64,000 bases of DNA from JACCVL01 sp963704295 (lineage in GTDB: Bacteria; Actinomycetota; Actinomycetes; Propionibacteriales; Nocardioidaceae): contig OY969884.1 in assembly GCA_963704295.1 (NCBI GenBank), positions 620,001 through 684,000 of the forward strand. Reading direction: 5' to 3'. Of this stretch, positions 18,875 through 28,228 are shown in pieces. Numbering within the stretch: the first letter of the stretch is position 1; the number at the start of each line of letters is the position of its first letter. Under the pieces are notes generated by a model. It did no database searches, was not told where the DNA came from, and worked only from the letters and a program-made list of their open reading frames with translations. The translations under genes were made by a program, and so were the position numbers.

Positions 18875-21358
18875 TTACCGCATCCGCGATCCCGTGGGGT
18901 CGTAGAAGGGCTGCGGCGACAGGGTGGCCGGCACGGAGGTCATCCCGCAGGTGACCGTCACGTTGCACCGGTCGTCGCCCAGCTCGCGCGCCTCCTGCTG
19001 GTCGACGAGCGCGACGCCGCAGGCGCCGCCCACCGTCCACCCGTAGGCGCCAGTCGTCACCCGACCGATCCGGCGCCCCTCCCGCAGGACGGGTTCGTCG
19101 TGGTGGAGCAGCGGGCGCGAGTCGTCGAGGCGCACGAAGCAGGTGCGCCACCGCGGCTCGCGACCCTGTCGCAGGGCAGCCGCTCCCACGAAGTCGGCTT
19201 GCTTGCGCTCGGACACCGCGAACATCAGCCCTGCCTCCGCCGGGTCGAGACCCGGTCCTATGTCATGGCCGAGGTGGCGATAGCCCTTCTCGCAGCGCAG
19301 TGAGTCCAGGGCGTGGTAGCCGGCATGCACCAGCCCCAGGTCACGGCCCGCGTCAACCACTGCGTCGTACACATGGACCGCCACGTCGGTGGACGGGTAG
19401 ATCTCGTAGCCCAGCTCGCCGACGAAGCTCGTCCGCAGCACCAGTGCGAGACCGGACGCGACCTCGACCTCGCGAGCACGCATGTACGGCAGTTCCTCGT
19501 CGCTCCAGCCCGCCGGAGAGATCCGCGTCATCAGCTCACGGCTGCGCGGCCCCATGACGGCGATGGTGGCGAGTCCCGAGGTCGCGTCGAACACGGCCGC
19601 CGCCCGGCCCCGGGCACGGCGTCGCAGCGCCCACAGCGTCTTGGTCTGGCTCGCCGCTGGGGTGACGACGAGGAACCTGTCGGTGCCCAACCGCGTCACG
19701 GTGCCGTCCAGCTCGATGCCGCCGCGCCCGTTGAGCATCAGGGTGTAGCGGACCCGACCCGACTCCATGTTCATATCCGCGGTGCAGAGCTCCTGCACCA
19801 CGTCGAGGGACTCCGGCCCGGCCACCTCCACCTTGGTGAACGAGCTGAGGTCGAACAGGGCCACCGCCTTGCGTGCGGCGCGGTGCTCGCGCCCGGCCCG
19901 CTCGAACCAGTTCTGCGGTCCGTAGCTGTACTCGTACTCCGGTCGCTGCCCTGGCTCGGCGTACCAGTTCGCCCGCTCCCACCCGGCCGTCTCGCCGAAG
20001 CAGGCCCCTGCGTGCAGAAGCCGTTCGTGGAGCGGGGTGCGCCGTACGTCCCGGGCGGTCTCCGGCTGCCGGTGCGGCCAGTGCATCGCATACAGCTGCC
20101 CCAACGACTCGCGGGTGCGCTCACGAAGGTATGCCGTGCTGCCCTGCTGCCGGCTGAAGCGCTGCACGTCGACCGCGGAGGCGTCGAACCCCGGCGCTCC
20201 GTGGAGGATCCAGTCCGCGAGCGCGCGGCCGGCTCCCGGGGCGTAGATGACTCCCTGGGAGTTGAACCCCGCAGCGACGAACAGGCTTGAGACCTCGGCG
20301 CTCTCACCGAGGCAGAAGCTGCCGTCGGGGGTGAAGCTCTCGGGCGCGTTGAGGAAGCGGTCGTAGTCGATGCCGCTGAGCACGGGAACGCGCTCCTCCG
20401 CCAGCCGGCGGACCGCGGAGAAGTGCTCCCAGTCCGGCTCGAACTCGGCGAACCCGTCGGCTGCCACGTCTTGGAGGGGGCGTGGCCTGCCGTCCGGTTC
20501 GAACGCCCCCACGAGGAGCCGGCCGGACTCCGTACGCACGTAGAAGTAGCCGTCGAGGTCGCGCAGGACCGGAAGCCGGGCCCCGGCGCCCTCGATCGGG
20601 GCGGTGCGGGCATGCACGTGCTCGGCGGCGTACAGCGGCACGTTGGCTCCGGCCGTGGCGGCCAGATCGCGGGTCCACAGCCCGGCTGCCAGCACCACGT
20701 GCTCCGCGGCGACAAAACCCCGGCCCGTCTCGACCCCGGCAACGGTGGCGTCCTGCACCCGAACGCCGACGACCGGCACGCCCTCACGCACCGCTACCCC
20801 ACGCACGTGCGCCGCCCGGCACAACGCCAGCGCAGCATGGCCGGGGTTGACGTGTCCGTCCTGCGGCTGGTGGAGCCCTCCCACCAGCCCATCGGGACGG
20901 GCCAGCGGCCAGATCCGGTGCACGTCCTCGGGTGTGACCAGGTGTGCCTCGACACCGAGCTGCCCGACCACCATCTGCTGGCGGCACAGCTCGTCCCAGC
21001 GTCCCGGAGTCCGGGCCACCGCCAGCGAGCCGCACTGGTTGAAGGAGACGTCGATGCCGGTCTCCTCCTGCAACCGCGCGTAGCAGTCCACGCCGTAGCT
21101 CGCCAGCTCGCTGAGCGCCACCGAGCTGCGACCGCGCGACACGAGCCCGGCGGCGTGCCAGCTGGTGCCGCTGCCGAGGACGTTGCGCTCCAGTAGTAGT
21201 ACGTCGGTCTCCCCCATCAGCGTGAGGTGGTAGGCGACCGCCGCACCGACCAGCCCGCCGCCCACCACGACGACGCGTACCCGATCAGGCAGCTCCGCGC
21301 CTGCGGCCTCGATCCCGCAGGCATCCGCACCCAGCTGCCGGTCCACGAGGCGGTCCAT
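18875..21358 (-). CDS. FAD-dependent oxidoreductase with GcvT domain (dimethylglycine/sarcosine oxidase-like)
   Basis: An 827-residue fusion. The N-terminal DAO-type FAD domain has VVVVGGGLVGAAVAYHLTLM and LGSGTSWHAAGLVSRGRSS; the His in SWHAAG is the usual covalent flavin site of dimethylglycine and sarcosine dehydrogenases. From about residue 425 follow the FAO_M linker and the GcvT aminomethyltransferase domain (FDLSSFTKVEVAGP, SFVGELGYEIYP, ALDSLRCEKGYRHLG). Such enzymes oxidatively demethylate N-methylglycines and pass the C1 unit to tetrahydrofolate. The exact substrate is inferred. ATG 21358 has GGGGAGAG upstream. It lies 61 nt after the amine-oxidase gene. Confidence 0.88.
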   Translation of the reverse strand: MDRLVDRQLGADACGIEAAGAELPDRVRVVVVGGGLVGAAVAYHLTLMGETDVLLLERNVLGSGTSWHAAGLVSRGRSSVALSELASYGVDCYARLQEETGIDVSFNQCGSLAVARTPGRWDELCRQQMVVGQLGVEAHLVTPEDVHRIWPLARPDGLVGGLHQPQDGHVNPGHAALALCRAAHVRGVAVREGVPVVGVRVQDATVAGVETGRGFVAAEHVVLAAGLWTRDLAATAGANVPLYAAEHVHARTAPIEGAGARLPVLRDLDGYFYVRTESGRLLVGAFEPDGRPRPLQDVAADGFAEFEPDWEHFSAVRRLAEERVPVLSGIDYDRFLNAPESFTPDGSFCLGESAEVSSLFVAAGFNSQGVIYAPGAGRALADWILHGAPGFDASAVDVQRFSRQQGSTAYLRERTRESLGQLYAMHWPHRQPETARDVRRTPLHERLLHAGACFGETAGWERANWYAEPGQRPEYEYSYGPQNWFERAGREHRAARKAVALFDLSSFTKVEVAGPESLDVVQELCTADMNMESGRVRYTLMLNGRGGIELDGTVTRLGTDRFLVVTPAASQTKTLWALRRRARGRAAAVFDATSGLATIAVMGPRSRELMTRISPAGWSDEELPYMRAREVEVASGLALVLRTSFVGELGYEIYPSTDVAVHVYDAVVDAGRDLGLVHAGYHALDSLRCEKGYRHLGHDIGPGLDPAEAGLMFAVSERKQADFVGAAALRQGREPRWRTCFVRLDDSRPLLHHDEPVLREGRRIGRVTTGAYGWTVGGACGVALVDQQEARELGDDRCNVTVTCGMTSVPATLSPQPFYDPTGSRMR

Positions 21359-21419
21359 CAGCTCTCCCCTGACCTGAACGCGTCCGCCCTCAGGATTCCG
21401 CACGGACGGTGCTGTGCGG

Positions 21420-22775
21420 TCACCACGGCACGGTGAAGTCGGGTTCGCCGGGGTGCGGGTGGTCACGGCCGAGGACGGCGGCGGCGGCGGCTCTGCCGGT
21501 CCGTACCGCACCCTCCATGTAGCCGCACACCCACTGGTCCGACCCCGCGACGAAGAACGGCGGGTCGTGGGTCCCGTGCAGTGGGCCGACCGCGGTGACG
21601 TCTCCCGGGCGCCATGCCGTCACGTAGCCCTGGGTGTACGGATCAGTCACCCACGCTCGGACGAACACCTCCTGCGGATGCCGCGCCTCCTGTCCGAAGG
21701 CGGCAGCCACCTCCTCGACGAACTCCTCGCGCGCCAGGGCGGGATCCGTGCCGAGGTAGCCACCGACGCGCTCGGGCGGAATCAGTGCCGAGAGCACGCC
21801 GTCGACCTGCTGCCAGGTCCCGCCCAGCATCGTGCGCTCGAAGTAGCTCGCCCCGTTCTGGCCGTGGTCCACCCAGAACGAACGGTCGTAGACCAAGCAC
21901 GCCTTCACCGAGGGGGCGTGTCGCTGCCGTCGTAGGGACGACAGCCGAGCCTCGGAGACGCCCTCGACCGCCACGCTCCGCAGCGGCCCCGGCGGCAGCG
22001 CGCAGATCACCGCGGCGGCGTCGTACTGCTCCCCGGTGGCCAGCGTGACCCGGGCACGGTGCGGATGGACCTGGACGCGGGTGGCCGGGGAGCCGAAACG
22101 GATCCGGTCGCCCAGATCCTCGGCCAACCTGAGCGCCACCGTCGCCGAGCCCTCGCGCACCCGCAGGCACTCCCACCGCTCGTAGTCGTAGAAGCCGTGC
22201 GCGCCGACGACAGCCTCCATGCGCAGGTCGGACAGCAGCGACGTGCGTTCGACCGACTCGGCGGCGAGGGCCAGCATGGCCAGCTCACGAGCCCGGACCA
22301 CCGCGGGAGTGGCGCCCTCCTCGCGCAGCCACTGACCGACGCTGAGCCGGTCCAGCCGCTCCGCGTCCGGGTGGCTCCACGGGTCACGGGGATCCACGGT
22401 TCGCGCCAGGGCCGCGAACCGGCTCTCCACCCGCTCGTACGACGCCACGTCTTCCGGCCCGAGCCAGCACTCCGGACCACCGACGACCACGCCGTCGACC
22501 AGAGCCCAGGTGTCCTCTCCGGCCACCGCGGGGAACGCCGGCTCGAGCATCAGCCCGATCTCGGCCACCAGCTGGGCATAGGCGGTGTGACCAAGCCCGA
22601 CGACCTCGCCGCCCAACTGGACCAGCCGGCCGTCAGGCATGCGCGTCTGCGTCACCCGGCCACCGACCCGGTCCCGGGCCTCCAGCACGAGAACGTCCGC
22701 GCCGGCGCGTCGCAGATCGCGCGCCGCGGACAGCCCCGCCAGCCCCGCGCCGAGAACCACCGCGTCCAGTGCCAT
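21420..22775 (-). CDS. Flavin-containing amine oxidase
   Basis: A 451-residue flavin amine oxidase of the MAO/polyamine-oxidase family. The N-terminal FAD motif is GAGLAGLSAARDLRRAG, continuing to LEARDRVGGRV. The C-terminal FAD-contact region is PFFVAGSDQWVCGYMEGAVR. It oxidises a primary or secondary amine to an aldehyde plus H2O2; the substrate is unknown. ATG 22775 has AGGAGG 5-6 nt upstream. It is probably cotranscribed with the downstream demethylating oxidase, suggesting catabolism of a methylated amine. Confidence 0.88.
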   Translation of the reverse strand: MALDAVVLGAGLAGLSAARDLRRAGADVLVLEARDRVGGRVTQTRMPDGRLVQLGGEVVGLGHTAYAQLVAEIGLMLEPAFPAVAGEDTWALVDGVVVGGPECWLGPEDVASYERVESRFAALARTVDPRDPWSHPDAERLDRLSVGQWLREEGATPAVVRARELAMLALAAESVERTSLLSDLRMEAVVGAHGFYDYERWECLRVREGSATVALRLAEDLGDRIRFGSPATRVQVHPHRARVTLATGEQYDAAAVICALPPGPLRSVAVEGVSEARLSSLRRQRHAPSVKACLVYDRSFWVDHGQNGASYFERTMLGGTWQQVDGVLSALIPPERVGGYLGTDPALAREEFVEEVAAAFGQEARHPQEVFVRAWVTDPYTQGYVTAWRPGDVTAVGPLHGTHDPPFFVAGSDQWVCGYMEGAVRTGRAAAAAVLGRDHPHPGEPDFTVPW

Positions 22776-22860
22776 GTGCCGCCTCCTGCCTCGACCCGGC
22801 GACCGTATATCGGAAGCTCGTCGACGGCGTCCGCAAGGAGCGGTGGCCGGTCATATCCTG

Positions 22861-22934
22861 TGGGGCGGGCGGGGCTCGAACCCGCGACCCAGGGATTATG
22901 AGTCCCTTGCTCTGACCTGCTGAGCTACCGCCCC
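22861..22934 (-). tRNA. tRNA with CAU anticodon (elongator Met or Ile2)
   Basis: A complete cloverleaf on the minus strand: acceptor GGGGCGG/CCGCCCC, D arm GCTC/GAGC, anticodon stem AGGGA/TCCCT with loop CTCATAA, T arm GCGGG-TTCGAGC-CCCGC, discriminator A. CCA is not encoded. CAU reads AUG, or AUA if the C is lysidinylated; the sequence alone does not separate elongator tRNA-Met from tRNA-Ile2. The initiator features are lacking because the first pair is G-C. Confidence 0.93.
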
Positions 22935-22982
22935 GTCACCGCCGGATCGGCAGCGCGGACAGCGTAGTCGCGGCACCACCGT

Positions 22983-23030
22983 CCACGATCCGCGACTTCT
23001 GCCGGGTACTGCAAAAGCCGCGGATCGTGG
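22983..23030. repeat. Dispersed inverted repeat, copy B
   Basis: Arms at 22983-23002 and 23011-23030, 20 bp with two mismatches and an 8-nt loop. It lies 21 bp past the 3' end of the secreted-protein gene (23052) and could end its transcription before the tRNA. Confidence 0.85.
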
Positions 23031-23051
23031 GCTGCGGGGGGCCGGGTGGGG

Positions 23052-23657
23052 TCAGGAGGTGCCGAAGGCCTCGACGGTGAAGGTGCGGAACTGCAGGTTC
23101 GCCACGCCGTTGCCGCCGGGCAGCACCTCGAACTTCCAGTTTCCGCGCTTCAAACCGGTCCAGACCATCGTTACCGCCCCCACGTGAGTGGACGCCTGCC
23201 CATTCTGGAAGAACGAGTGCCCCGGCGACGCGGACACCTGCTCACCCACCGTGCACGGGTTGGTCTGCCGACCGGTGCCCGTGCAGGTCGCCCGCATGTC
23301 CAGGTGCACGAAGTCACCGGCACCCGGGGTAGCCACCTCCGCGCTGAACGTCCCGACCACAGGGCCCTGGCAGGTCTTGTGCAGCCGGACCGTGCTGGCG
23401 GCGACGTTGTCAGTGGTGCTGTCGTCCGGCGGTACCAGTGTTGCGGTCTGGGTGTCGAAACCAGCCCGGCAGCCCCCACCGGCGACCTGCCCGGTCACCC
23501 GGGGATCGGGCTGAACACCGTGCCCGGTGCCGCGCTCGTGGTTGGCCGGGTCTGGAGCCGACGCCACCCCCAGCCCACTCCCCGCCAGCACCAGGGCAAG
23601 TCCCGCCCCCACCGCCAGTAGCACACCGCTCCGAGACGCAGGACGAAGCCACCTCAT
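23052..23657 (-). CDS. Secreted protein of unknown function with four conserved-looking cysteines
   Basis: A 201-residue protein with a Sec signal peptide (MRWLRPASRSGVLLAVGAGL then ALVLAGSGLGVASA). The mature part has four cysteines (GGGCRAG, HKTCQG, RATCTG, NPCTVG), likely two disulfides, and a beta-rich C-terminal region (WKFEVLPGGNGVANLQFRTF). I do not recognise a family. ATG 23657 is selected over GTG 23666 because GAGGAG is 8 nt before it. It is divergent from the secreted propeller gene. Confidence 0.75.
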   Translation of the reverse strand: MRWLRPASRSGVLLAVGAGLALVLAGSGLGVASAPDPANHERGTGHGVQPDPRVTGQVAGGGCRAGFDTQTATLVPPDDSTTDNVAASTVRLHKTCQGPVVGTFSAEVATPGAGDFVHLDMRATCTGTGRQTNPCTVGEQVSASPGHSFFQNGQASTHVGAVTMVWTGLKRGNWKFEVLPGGNGVANLQFRTFTVEAFGTS

Positions 23658-23888
23658 GCCGCACACTCCTCAATTCGAGCGTCAGCGGCCACGTGCCGCC
23701 GGACGACAGCCACGAGTCTTTCGTGCACTCGGCGAACCGCCCATCGCCTGATCGGGCCACTCAGACGGTGGCAAAACAGTCCATACCGAGCTTGACGACC
23801 TCGGAGTCGGAACACGAACTCACCCGAACGGAGGATGGCCGCTCCGCATCCCTCACAGCACGCTGTGTGCTCGACCAGGAGATGACAC

Positions 23889-25448
23889 ATGACGACGCTT
23901 CGCGCGCTGACGGTGACCGTCCTGGTGCTGATCAGCACTCTCGTGGCGGCACCGGCCCAGGCCGCACCCGGGCTCACCCTCACCCCCGCCGTCGGCGCGC
24001 CGTCGACGACGACCACCGTCGGCGGAACAGGCTTCGCCGCCAACTCCCTCGTGGACGTCTACTTCGACACCCAGCAGGTCGGATTCGTCGCCACCAACGG
24101 GACGGGCGCCTTCAGCTACTCGTTGACCGTGCCCTCGACCGCGCTGCCCGGCGGCCACACCATCACCGCCGTGGCACACAACGGCAGCCTCGCCGCCCAG
24201 CGAAAGTTCACCGTCCGGACGAACTGGCCGCAGTGGCGTGGGAACGCCACCGGCAAGGGCAACAACCGGTTCGAGAACGTCCTCGACACCGGCACCGTCG
24301 GCGACCTGGACCTCGACTGGTCCCCGGGCGGGCCGCCGGTGTACTCAGCGCCCGTCGTTGCCGGAGCCAACGTCTACACCGTCGGCAGCGACGGGAGGTT
24401 GCGGGCGTACTCCAGGACCACGAGCCAGCCGACTTTCAACGTCAACGCGTCGGCCACCTCGCTTATCCCCCCGGTGGTGGCCGCCAACCGCGTCATCACC
24501 ACCGGCCAAGGCAGCATCCAGGCGCGCAACGCCACCACGGGCGCGCTGGTCTGGCGAGCAAACCTTCCGAGCGCGGTCGGGGCCCCGGTCGTCGTCGGTG
24601 GAGTCGTCTACGTGGTGGCCGAGGGATCGACCACCTTGACCAACGGCCTCTACGCCTTCGACGTGGCCTGCGGAAACAGCGGGGCGATCTGTACACCGCT
24701 GTGGATCGGTCCTGGCGGTTTCACCGGCGGCAGCTCCTTCTACCCGGAGATGAGCGCCGCGGTCGGGGGAGGCCGTGTCTATGCGCGGCTCGGCAACGAC
24801 CTCGTCGCGTTCGCCGTCGGATGTGGCACCGTAGGGGCGACGTGTTCACCCGTCGGCTCGGCCGTCGGCGTCGCCACTGGGACCTCCCCCACCTTCGCCA
24901 ACAACTACGTGTACGAGGTCGAGGGGTCGTCGCTGGCGGTCCGGCGACCCAACTGCCTCGCGTGCGCACCGGCGTGGACGGGGACGCTTCCCGGCGGGGC
25001 GTTCCGTACCGTCACCGTGGCCGGGGCGCGGGTCTACGTCGTGCAAGGCACGAGTCTCTTCGTCTTCCCGACGTCCTGCGGGTCCTCCACCTGCACACCA
25101 ATCTGGTCGACGAACACCGGCGGCCAGGTCCCCTACCCGCCGACCGTCGCCAACGGCGTGGTGTACGTCCCGACGGCCAGGGACGTATTCGCCTACCCGA
25201 CCACCTGCTACAACGGATGCCCACCGCTGTGGACGGCGGGCTCGGGTGGGACGTTCTCCAACGCCCCCTACTCCACCGTGACCATCTCGGACGGCAAGGT
25301 CTACTCCGCCGGCGACACCGGTCTGCAGGTCTACTCGACGGGCGAGACCCCCGCCATCAGCGCGGTCCGCGTATCGGACCTCCGGCCGGCCCCGCAGTTC
25401 GCGGCGGCCGAGCGGCGCGCGGAGCGCCGGCTCGGCCTCCGTCCCTGA
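23889..25448 (+). CDS. Secreted PQQ-like beta-propeller protein
   Basis: A 519-residue exported protein. A signal peptide ends at AAPAQA-AP (residue ~26). Residues 28-110 look like an Ig/IPT-type beta sandwich (TTTVGGTGFAANSLVDVYFD). WPQWRGNATGKGNNRFE begins a propeller of about seven PQQ-like blades with repeats such as VYSAPVVAGANVYTVGSDGR and APVVVGGVVYVVAEGST. Paired cysteines recur within blades (ACGNSGAICTPLW, GCGTVGATCSPVG, SCGSSTCTPIW), likely stabilising disulfides. Without the PQQ-enzyme catalytic residues it is probably a binding or scaffold protein. AGGAG lies 8 nt before ATG 23889. Confidence 0.82.
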   Translation: MTTLRALTVTVLVLISTLVAAPAQAAPGLTLTPAVGAPSTTTTVGGTGFAANSLVDVYFDTQQVGFVATNGTGAFSYSLTVPSTALPGGHTITAVAHNGSLAAQRKFTVRTNWPQWRGNATGKGNNRFENVLDTGTVGDLDLDWSPGGPPVYSAPVVAGANVYTVGSDGRLRAYSRTTSQPTFNVNASATSLIPPVVAANRVITTGQGSIQARNATTGALVWRANLPSAVGAPVVVGGVVYVVAEGSTTLTNGLYAFDVACGNSGAICTPLWIGPGGFTGGSSFYPEMSAAVGGGRVYARLGNDLVAFAVGCGTVGATCSPVGSAVGVATGTSPTFANNYVYEVEGSSLAVRRPNCLACAPAWTGTLPGGAFRTVTVAGARVYVVQGTSLFVFPTSCGSSTCTPIWSTNTGGQVPYPPTVANGVVYVPTARDVFAYPTTCYNGCPPLWTAGSGGTFSNAPYSTVTISDGKVYSAGDTGLQVYSTGETPAISAVRVSDLRPAPQFAAAERRAERRLGLRP

Positions 25449-25519
25449 TCGGTGGCGCGGTCAGCGCGGTCACCCGATAGCAGTCGTCCCCCACCTTCGA
25501 GAGGCGTACGGTCGCGATC

Positions 25520-26272
25520 ATGACCGAGACCCCCGCACCGTCCCCCCTCGAACCGCTCCGTGAGGACTGGGAGCGCGCCCTCGCCGTGGTCGCGCACCCC
25601 GACGACATGGAGTTCGGCGCCGCCGCCGCCGTGGCCCGCTGGACCGAGCAGGGCAAACAGGTCGTCTACTGCATGGTGACCAGCGGTGAGGCGGGCATCG
25701 ACGGCATGCACCCCGACGAGTGCCGCACCGTGCGCGAAGCCGAGCAGGTGGACTCGGCCCGGATCGTCGGCGTCGACTCGGTGGACTTCCTCGGGCTTCC
25801 GGACGGCATCCTCGAGTACGGCGTCCCGCTACGCCGGGCGATCGCCGCCACGGTCCGAGAGCACCGACCCGAGATCGTCATCACCGGCAACTTCCGCGAC
25901 ACCTGGGGCGGCCGCAACCTCAACCAGGCCGACCACATCGCCGTCGGCCGGGCCACGCTCGACGCCGTCCGCGACGCCGGCAACCGGTGGGTCTTCCCCG
26001 AGCAACTCACCGGCGGGGTCGAGCCGTGGGGCGGCGTGCAGCAGGTGTGGGCGTTCGGCTCGCCCGGCGCGGGGCACGCTGTGGACACGACCGACACCTT
26101 CTCGCTCGGTGTGCAGTCACTCGCCGCGCACAAGGCGTACATCGACGGCCTCGGCTGGGAGGACTTCGACCCGGACGAGTTCCTGCAGTCGATGGCCCGG
26201 GGCAACGGCGCACGGCTGGGGACGACGTTCGCGGCCGCGTTCGAGGTGTTCCCGATGGGCTGGGGCGAGTAG
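25520..26272 (+). CDS. PIG-L/LmbE-family deacetylase
   Basis: A 250-residue zinc-dependent deacetylase of the family containing MshB and mycothiol-conjugate amidase. The metal motif AHPDDMEFGAAA is near residue 30 and the second motif LNQADHIAVGRATLDA supplies the third ligand. The substrate is a GlcNAc-type or thiol-conjugate amide by family, not determined here. TACGGT (25507-25512) lies 7 nt before ATG 25520, suggesting a leaderless transcript. Confidence 0.88.
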   Translation: MTETPAPSPLEPLREDWERALAVVAHPDDMEFGAAAAVARWTEQGKQVVYCMVTSGEAGIDGMHPDECRTVREAEQVDSARIVGVDSVDFLGLPDGILEYGVPLRRAIAATVREHRPEIVITGNFRDTWGGRNLNQADHIAVGRATLDAVRDAGNRWVFPEQLTGGVEPWGGVQQVWAFGSPGAGHAVDTTDTFSLGVQSLAAHKAYIDGLGWEDFDPDEFLQSMARGNGARLGTTFAAAFEVFPMGWGE

Positions 26273-26348
26273 CGCACGGCTCACTCGGGGTGCGCGGAGC
26301 CGGGACCGATCCGATGATCGGCGCACTGCAACTCCGAAGGGGTGTCCC

Positions 26349-27191
26349 ATGAGCGAGCCGGACCGCCGCGAACTCGGCGCGCACGACGGGCCGATGGAGG
26401 ACGAGCTGGAGCGCGCCTTCGACCGCACCGTCGAGGAGGGCGTCCAGCGGCTGCACCGCAGCTGGCGCGAGGTGCTGGTCACGGGCTTCTTCGGCGGGAC
26501 CGAGGTCGCACTGGGCGTGTTGGCCTTCCTGGCGGTCCGGGAAGCCACCGGCAGCGTCCTGCTTGCCGGCTTGGCGTTCTCCATCGGCTTCCTGGCCCTG
26601 CTGCTCGGCCACAGCGAGCTGTTCACCGAGGGCTTCCTCATCCCGGTCACCACGGTGGCGGCCAAGCGAGCCAGCGTCGGCCAGCTTGCCAAGCTGTGGT
26701 CAGGAACGCTGGTGGCCAACCTCGCCGGCGGCTGGCTGTTGATGTGGCTGATCATGATTGCCTTCCCCGACCTGCAAGCCCAGACCGTGGAGTCGGCGAA
26801 GCACTTCGCCACCGCACCGTTCTCGGCGGAGACGTTCTCCCTGGCCGTGCTCGGCGGAGCGGTCATCACGCTGATGACCCGGATGCAGCACGGCACCGAG
26901 TCGATGCCGGCCAAGATCGCCGCCGCGATCGCCGGGGCGTTCCTGCTTGCCGGGCTGGAGATGTTCCACTCCATCCTCGACTCGCTGCTGATCTTCGGCG
27001 CGTTGCACGTCAAGGACGTGCCGTTCGGGTACGTCGACTGGCTCGGCTGGTTCGGCTACACCGCGGCCGGGAACATGCTCGGGGGGCTCGTGCTGGTCAC
27101 GCTGCTTCGCCTCGTACGCAGCAGCAGGCGGATCGCGGACGAGCGGGAGGCCGTCGACCGAGGCGGGTCGGCGCACCCGGACCGGCAGTGA
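26349..27191 (+). CDS. Formate/nitrite transporter (FNT) family channel
   Basis: A 280-residue membrane protein with six hydrophobic segments after a ~50-residue acidic cytosolic N-terminus. FNT features include LVTGFFGGTEVALGVLAFLA, LLLGHSELFTEGFLIPVTTV and the TAAGNMLGGLVLVTLLRLV end. It most resembles the YfdC-like branch; the transported anion (formate, nitrite, hydrosulfide or similar) is not clear. ATG 26349 has a GAAGGGG site. It ends just before a half-copy of the dispersed repeat. Confidence 0.85.
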   Translation: MSEPDRRELGAHDGPMEDELERAFDRTVEEGVQRLHRSWREVLVTGFFGGTEVALGVLAFLAVREATGSVLLAGLAFSIGFLALLLGHSELFTEGFLIPVTTVAAKRASVGQLAKLWSGTLVANLAGGWLLMWLIMIAFPDLQAQTVESAKHFATAPFSAETFSLAVLGGAVITLMTRMQHGTESMPAKIAAAIAGAFLLAGLEMFHSILDSLLIFGALHVKDVPFGYVDWLGWFGYTAAGNMLGGLVLVTLLRLVRSSRRIADEREAVDRGGSAHPDRQ

Positions 27192-27221
27192 CGATGCAGC
27201 GAGTCTCCACGCAAACTCACC

Positions 27222-27242
27222 CCACGATCCGCGACTTCTGCA
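27222..27242 (+). repeat. Dispersed inverted repeat, copy C, single arm only
   Basis: One forward arm, CCACGATCCGCGACTTCTGC plus A, without its partner. It lies between the convergent FNT and EEP genes, at the edge of the compositionally unusual EEP gene. Confidence 0.8.
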
Positions 27243-27262
27243 TGAGGGGGGCAGAACGTCGA

Positions 27263-28087
27263 CTAGCGCTCTAGGTCTAGCTCGAACCACAGCGGGGCGT
27301 GGTCGGCGTGTGCAGTCCGCTGGTCTGCGTCCGCCCAGTCTTCATCCACCCACGCCCTGGCAACGCGACTACGAATTGCGTTAGAAACGAACAGATGATC
27401 GTTCTGGTAGGGAGGATGACCGTCCCGAAAGTACGTCCGCCGCTCCTCTCCCCATTCTTCGTATGTGACGTCGGTGAATCCGGCCCCCGACACGGCATCA
27501 AAGAATTGCTGGCAGAGATCGCTGTTGTCATTGACATCCCAGAGCCGAGAGACGTTGAAATCTCCAGCAGCAATAACAGGATGCTGCAAAGCAGCGTCCT
27601 TCATCACTTCGAGCATCAGGTCCGCGTACCCAGGATTCCGGTCGACTCTGGCGCGCTGCCGGCGCCGCTCCGCCGGCAAGGGGCGGGGCCACCGCCGCAC
27701 GACGTCATCGGTCACCTCCTTGGTGCTCGCATGGACGCTGAATGCTGTGACCGTGCCGACAGTCGGAAGCTCGACTTCTGCGCACGCAACGTAGGAGTCG
27801 AAGACTTCTAGAAGCTCGTGTGACGCCGGACGGGATGACAGGTCCTGTCGCACAAGCACCCAGGATCCGATCCACCACCGCTCGTTCATCTTCGGCGGAT
27901 TGAACAAGATGTAGCCGTGCTCCTCAGCCAGGTCGCGCAATAGCTCAGGCTTGTGTAGCTCCTGGCCGAAGATCATGGCCGGTTGTCGAGCGAGAACTCC
28001 CTCGAGCCAGACCCGGGTGGCCGGCTTCTGGAACTTCTCCAGGTTTGCTGACACGCAGAGGTTGGTGAAGTCCTGATCGTCGCGCAT
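27263..28087 (-). CDS. Endonuclease/exonuclease/phosphatase (EEP) superfamily protein, probably acquired
   Basis: A 274-residue EEP-fold protein. The catalytic pieces are present: MIFGQELHK (metal Glu), FSVHAST, AAGDFNVSRLWD (Asp-x-Asn), YQNDHLFVS and HADHAPLWFEL (terminal Asp-His). It could be a nuclease or a phosphodiesterase; the substrate is unknown. Its DNA is visibly lower in G+C and uses more A/T-ending codons than any neighbour. It lies just 3' of tRNA-Asn, a common integration target. TAGGCT (28099-28094) lies 6 nt before ATG 28087, matching the host's leaderless promoters. Confidence 0.8.
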   Translation of the reverse strand: MRDDQDFTNLCVSANLEKFQKPATRVWLEGVLARQPAMIFGQELHKPELLRDLAEEHGYILFNPPKMNERWWIGSWVLVRQDLSSRPASHELLEVFDSYVACAEVELPTVGTVTAFSVHASTKEVTDDVVRRWPRPLPAERRRQRARVDRNPGYADLMLEVMKDAALQHPVIAAGDFNVSRLWDVNDNSDLCQQFFDAVSGAGFTDVTYEEWGEERRTYFRDGHPPYQNDHLFVSNAIRSRVARAWVDEDWADADQRTAHADHAPLWFELDLER

Positions 28088-28228
28088 TTGCGAAGCCTAT
28101 AGCTTTGCTCCCCCGATGCTCTCTGTAGGCCGAGGCAACGGGAGTCTCTTGCAAGTGGGCGAGCCAAAGTGCAGCCTCTTGGGGGTGGCACGAAGCTCGG
28201 GTATGAGCACCGTCTTCGGACGTAGAAG

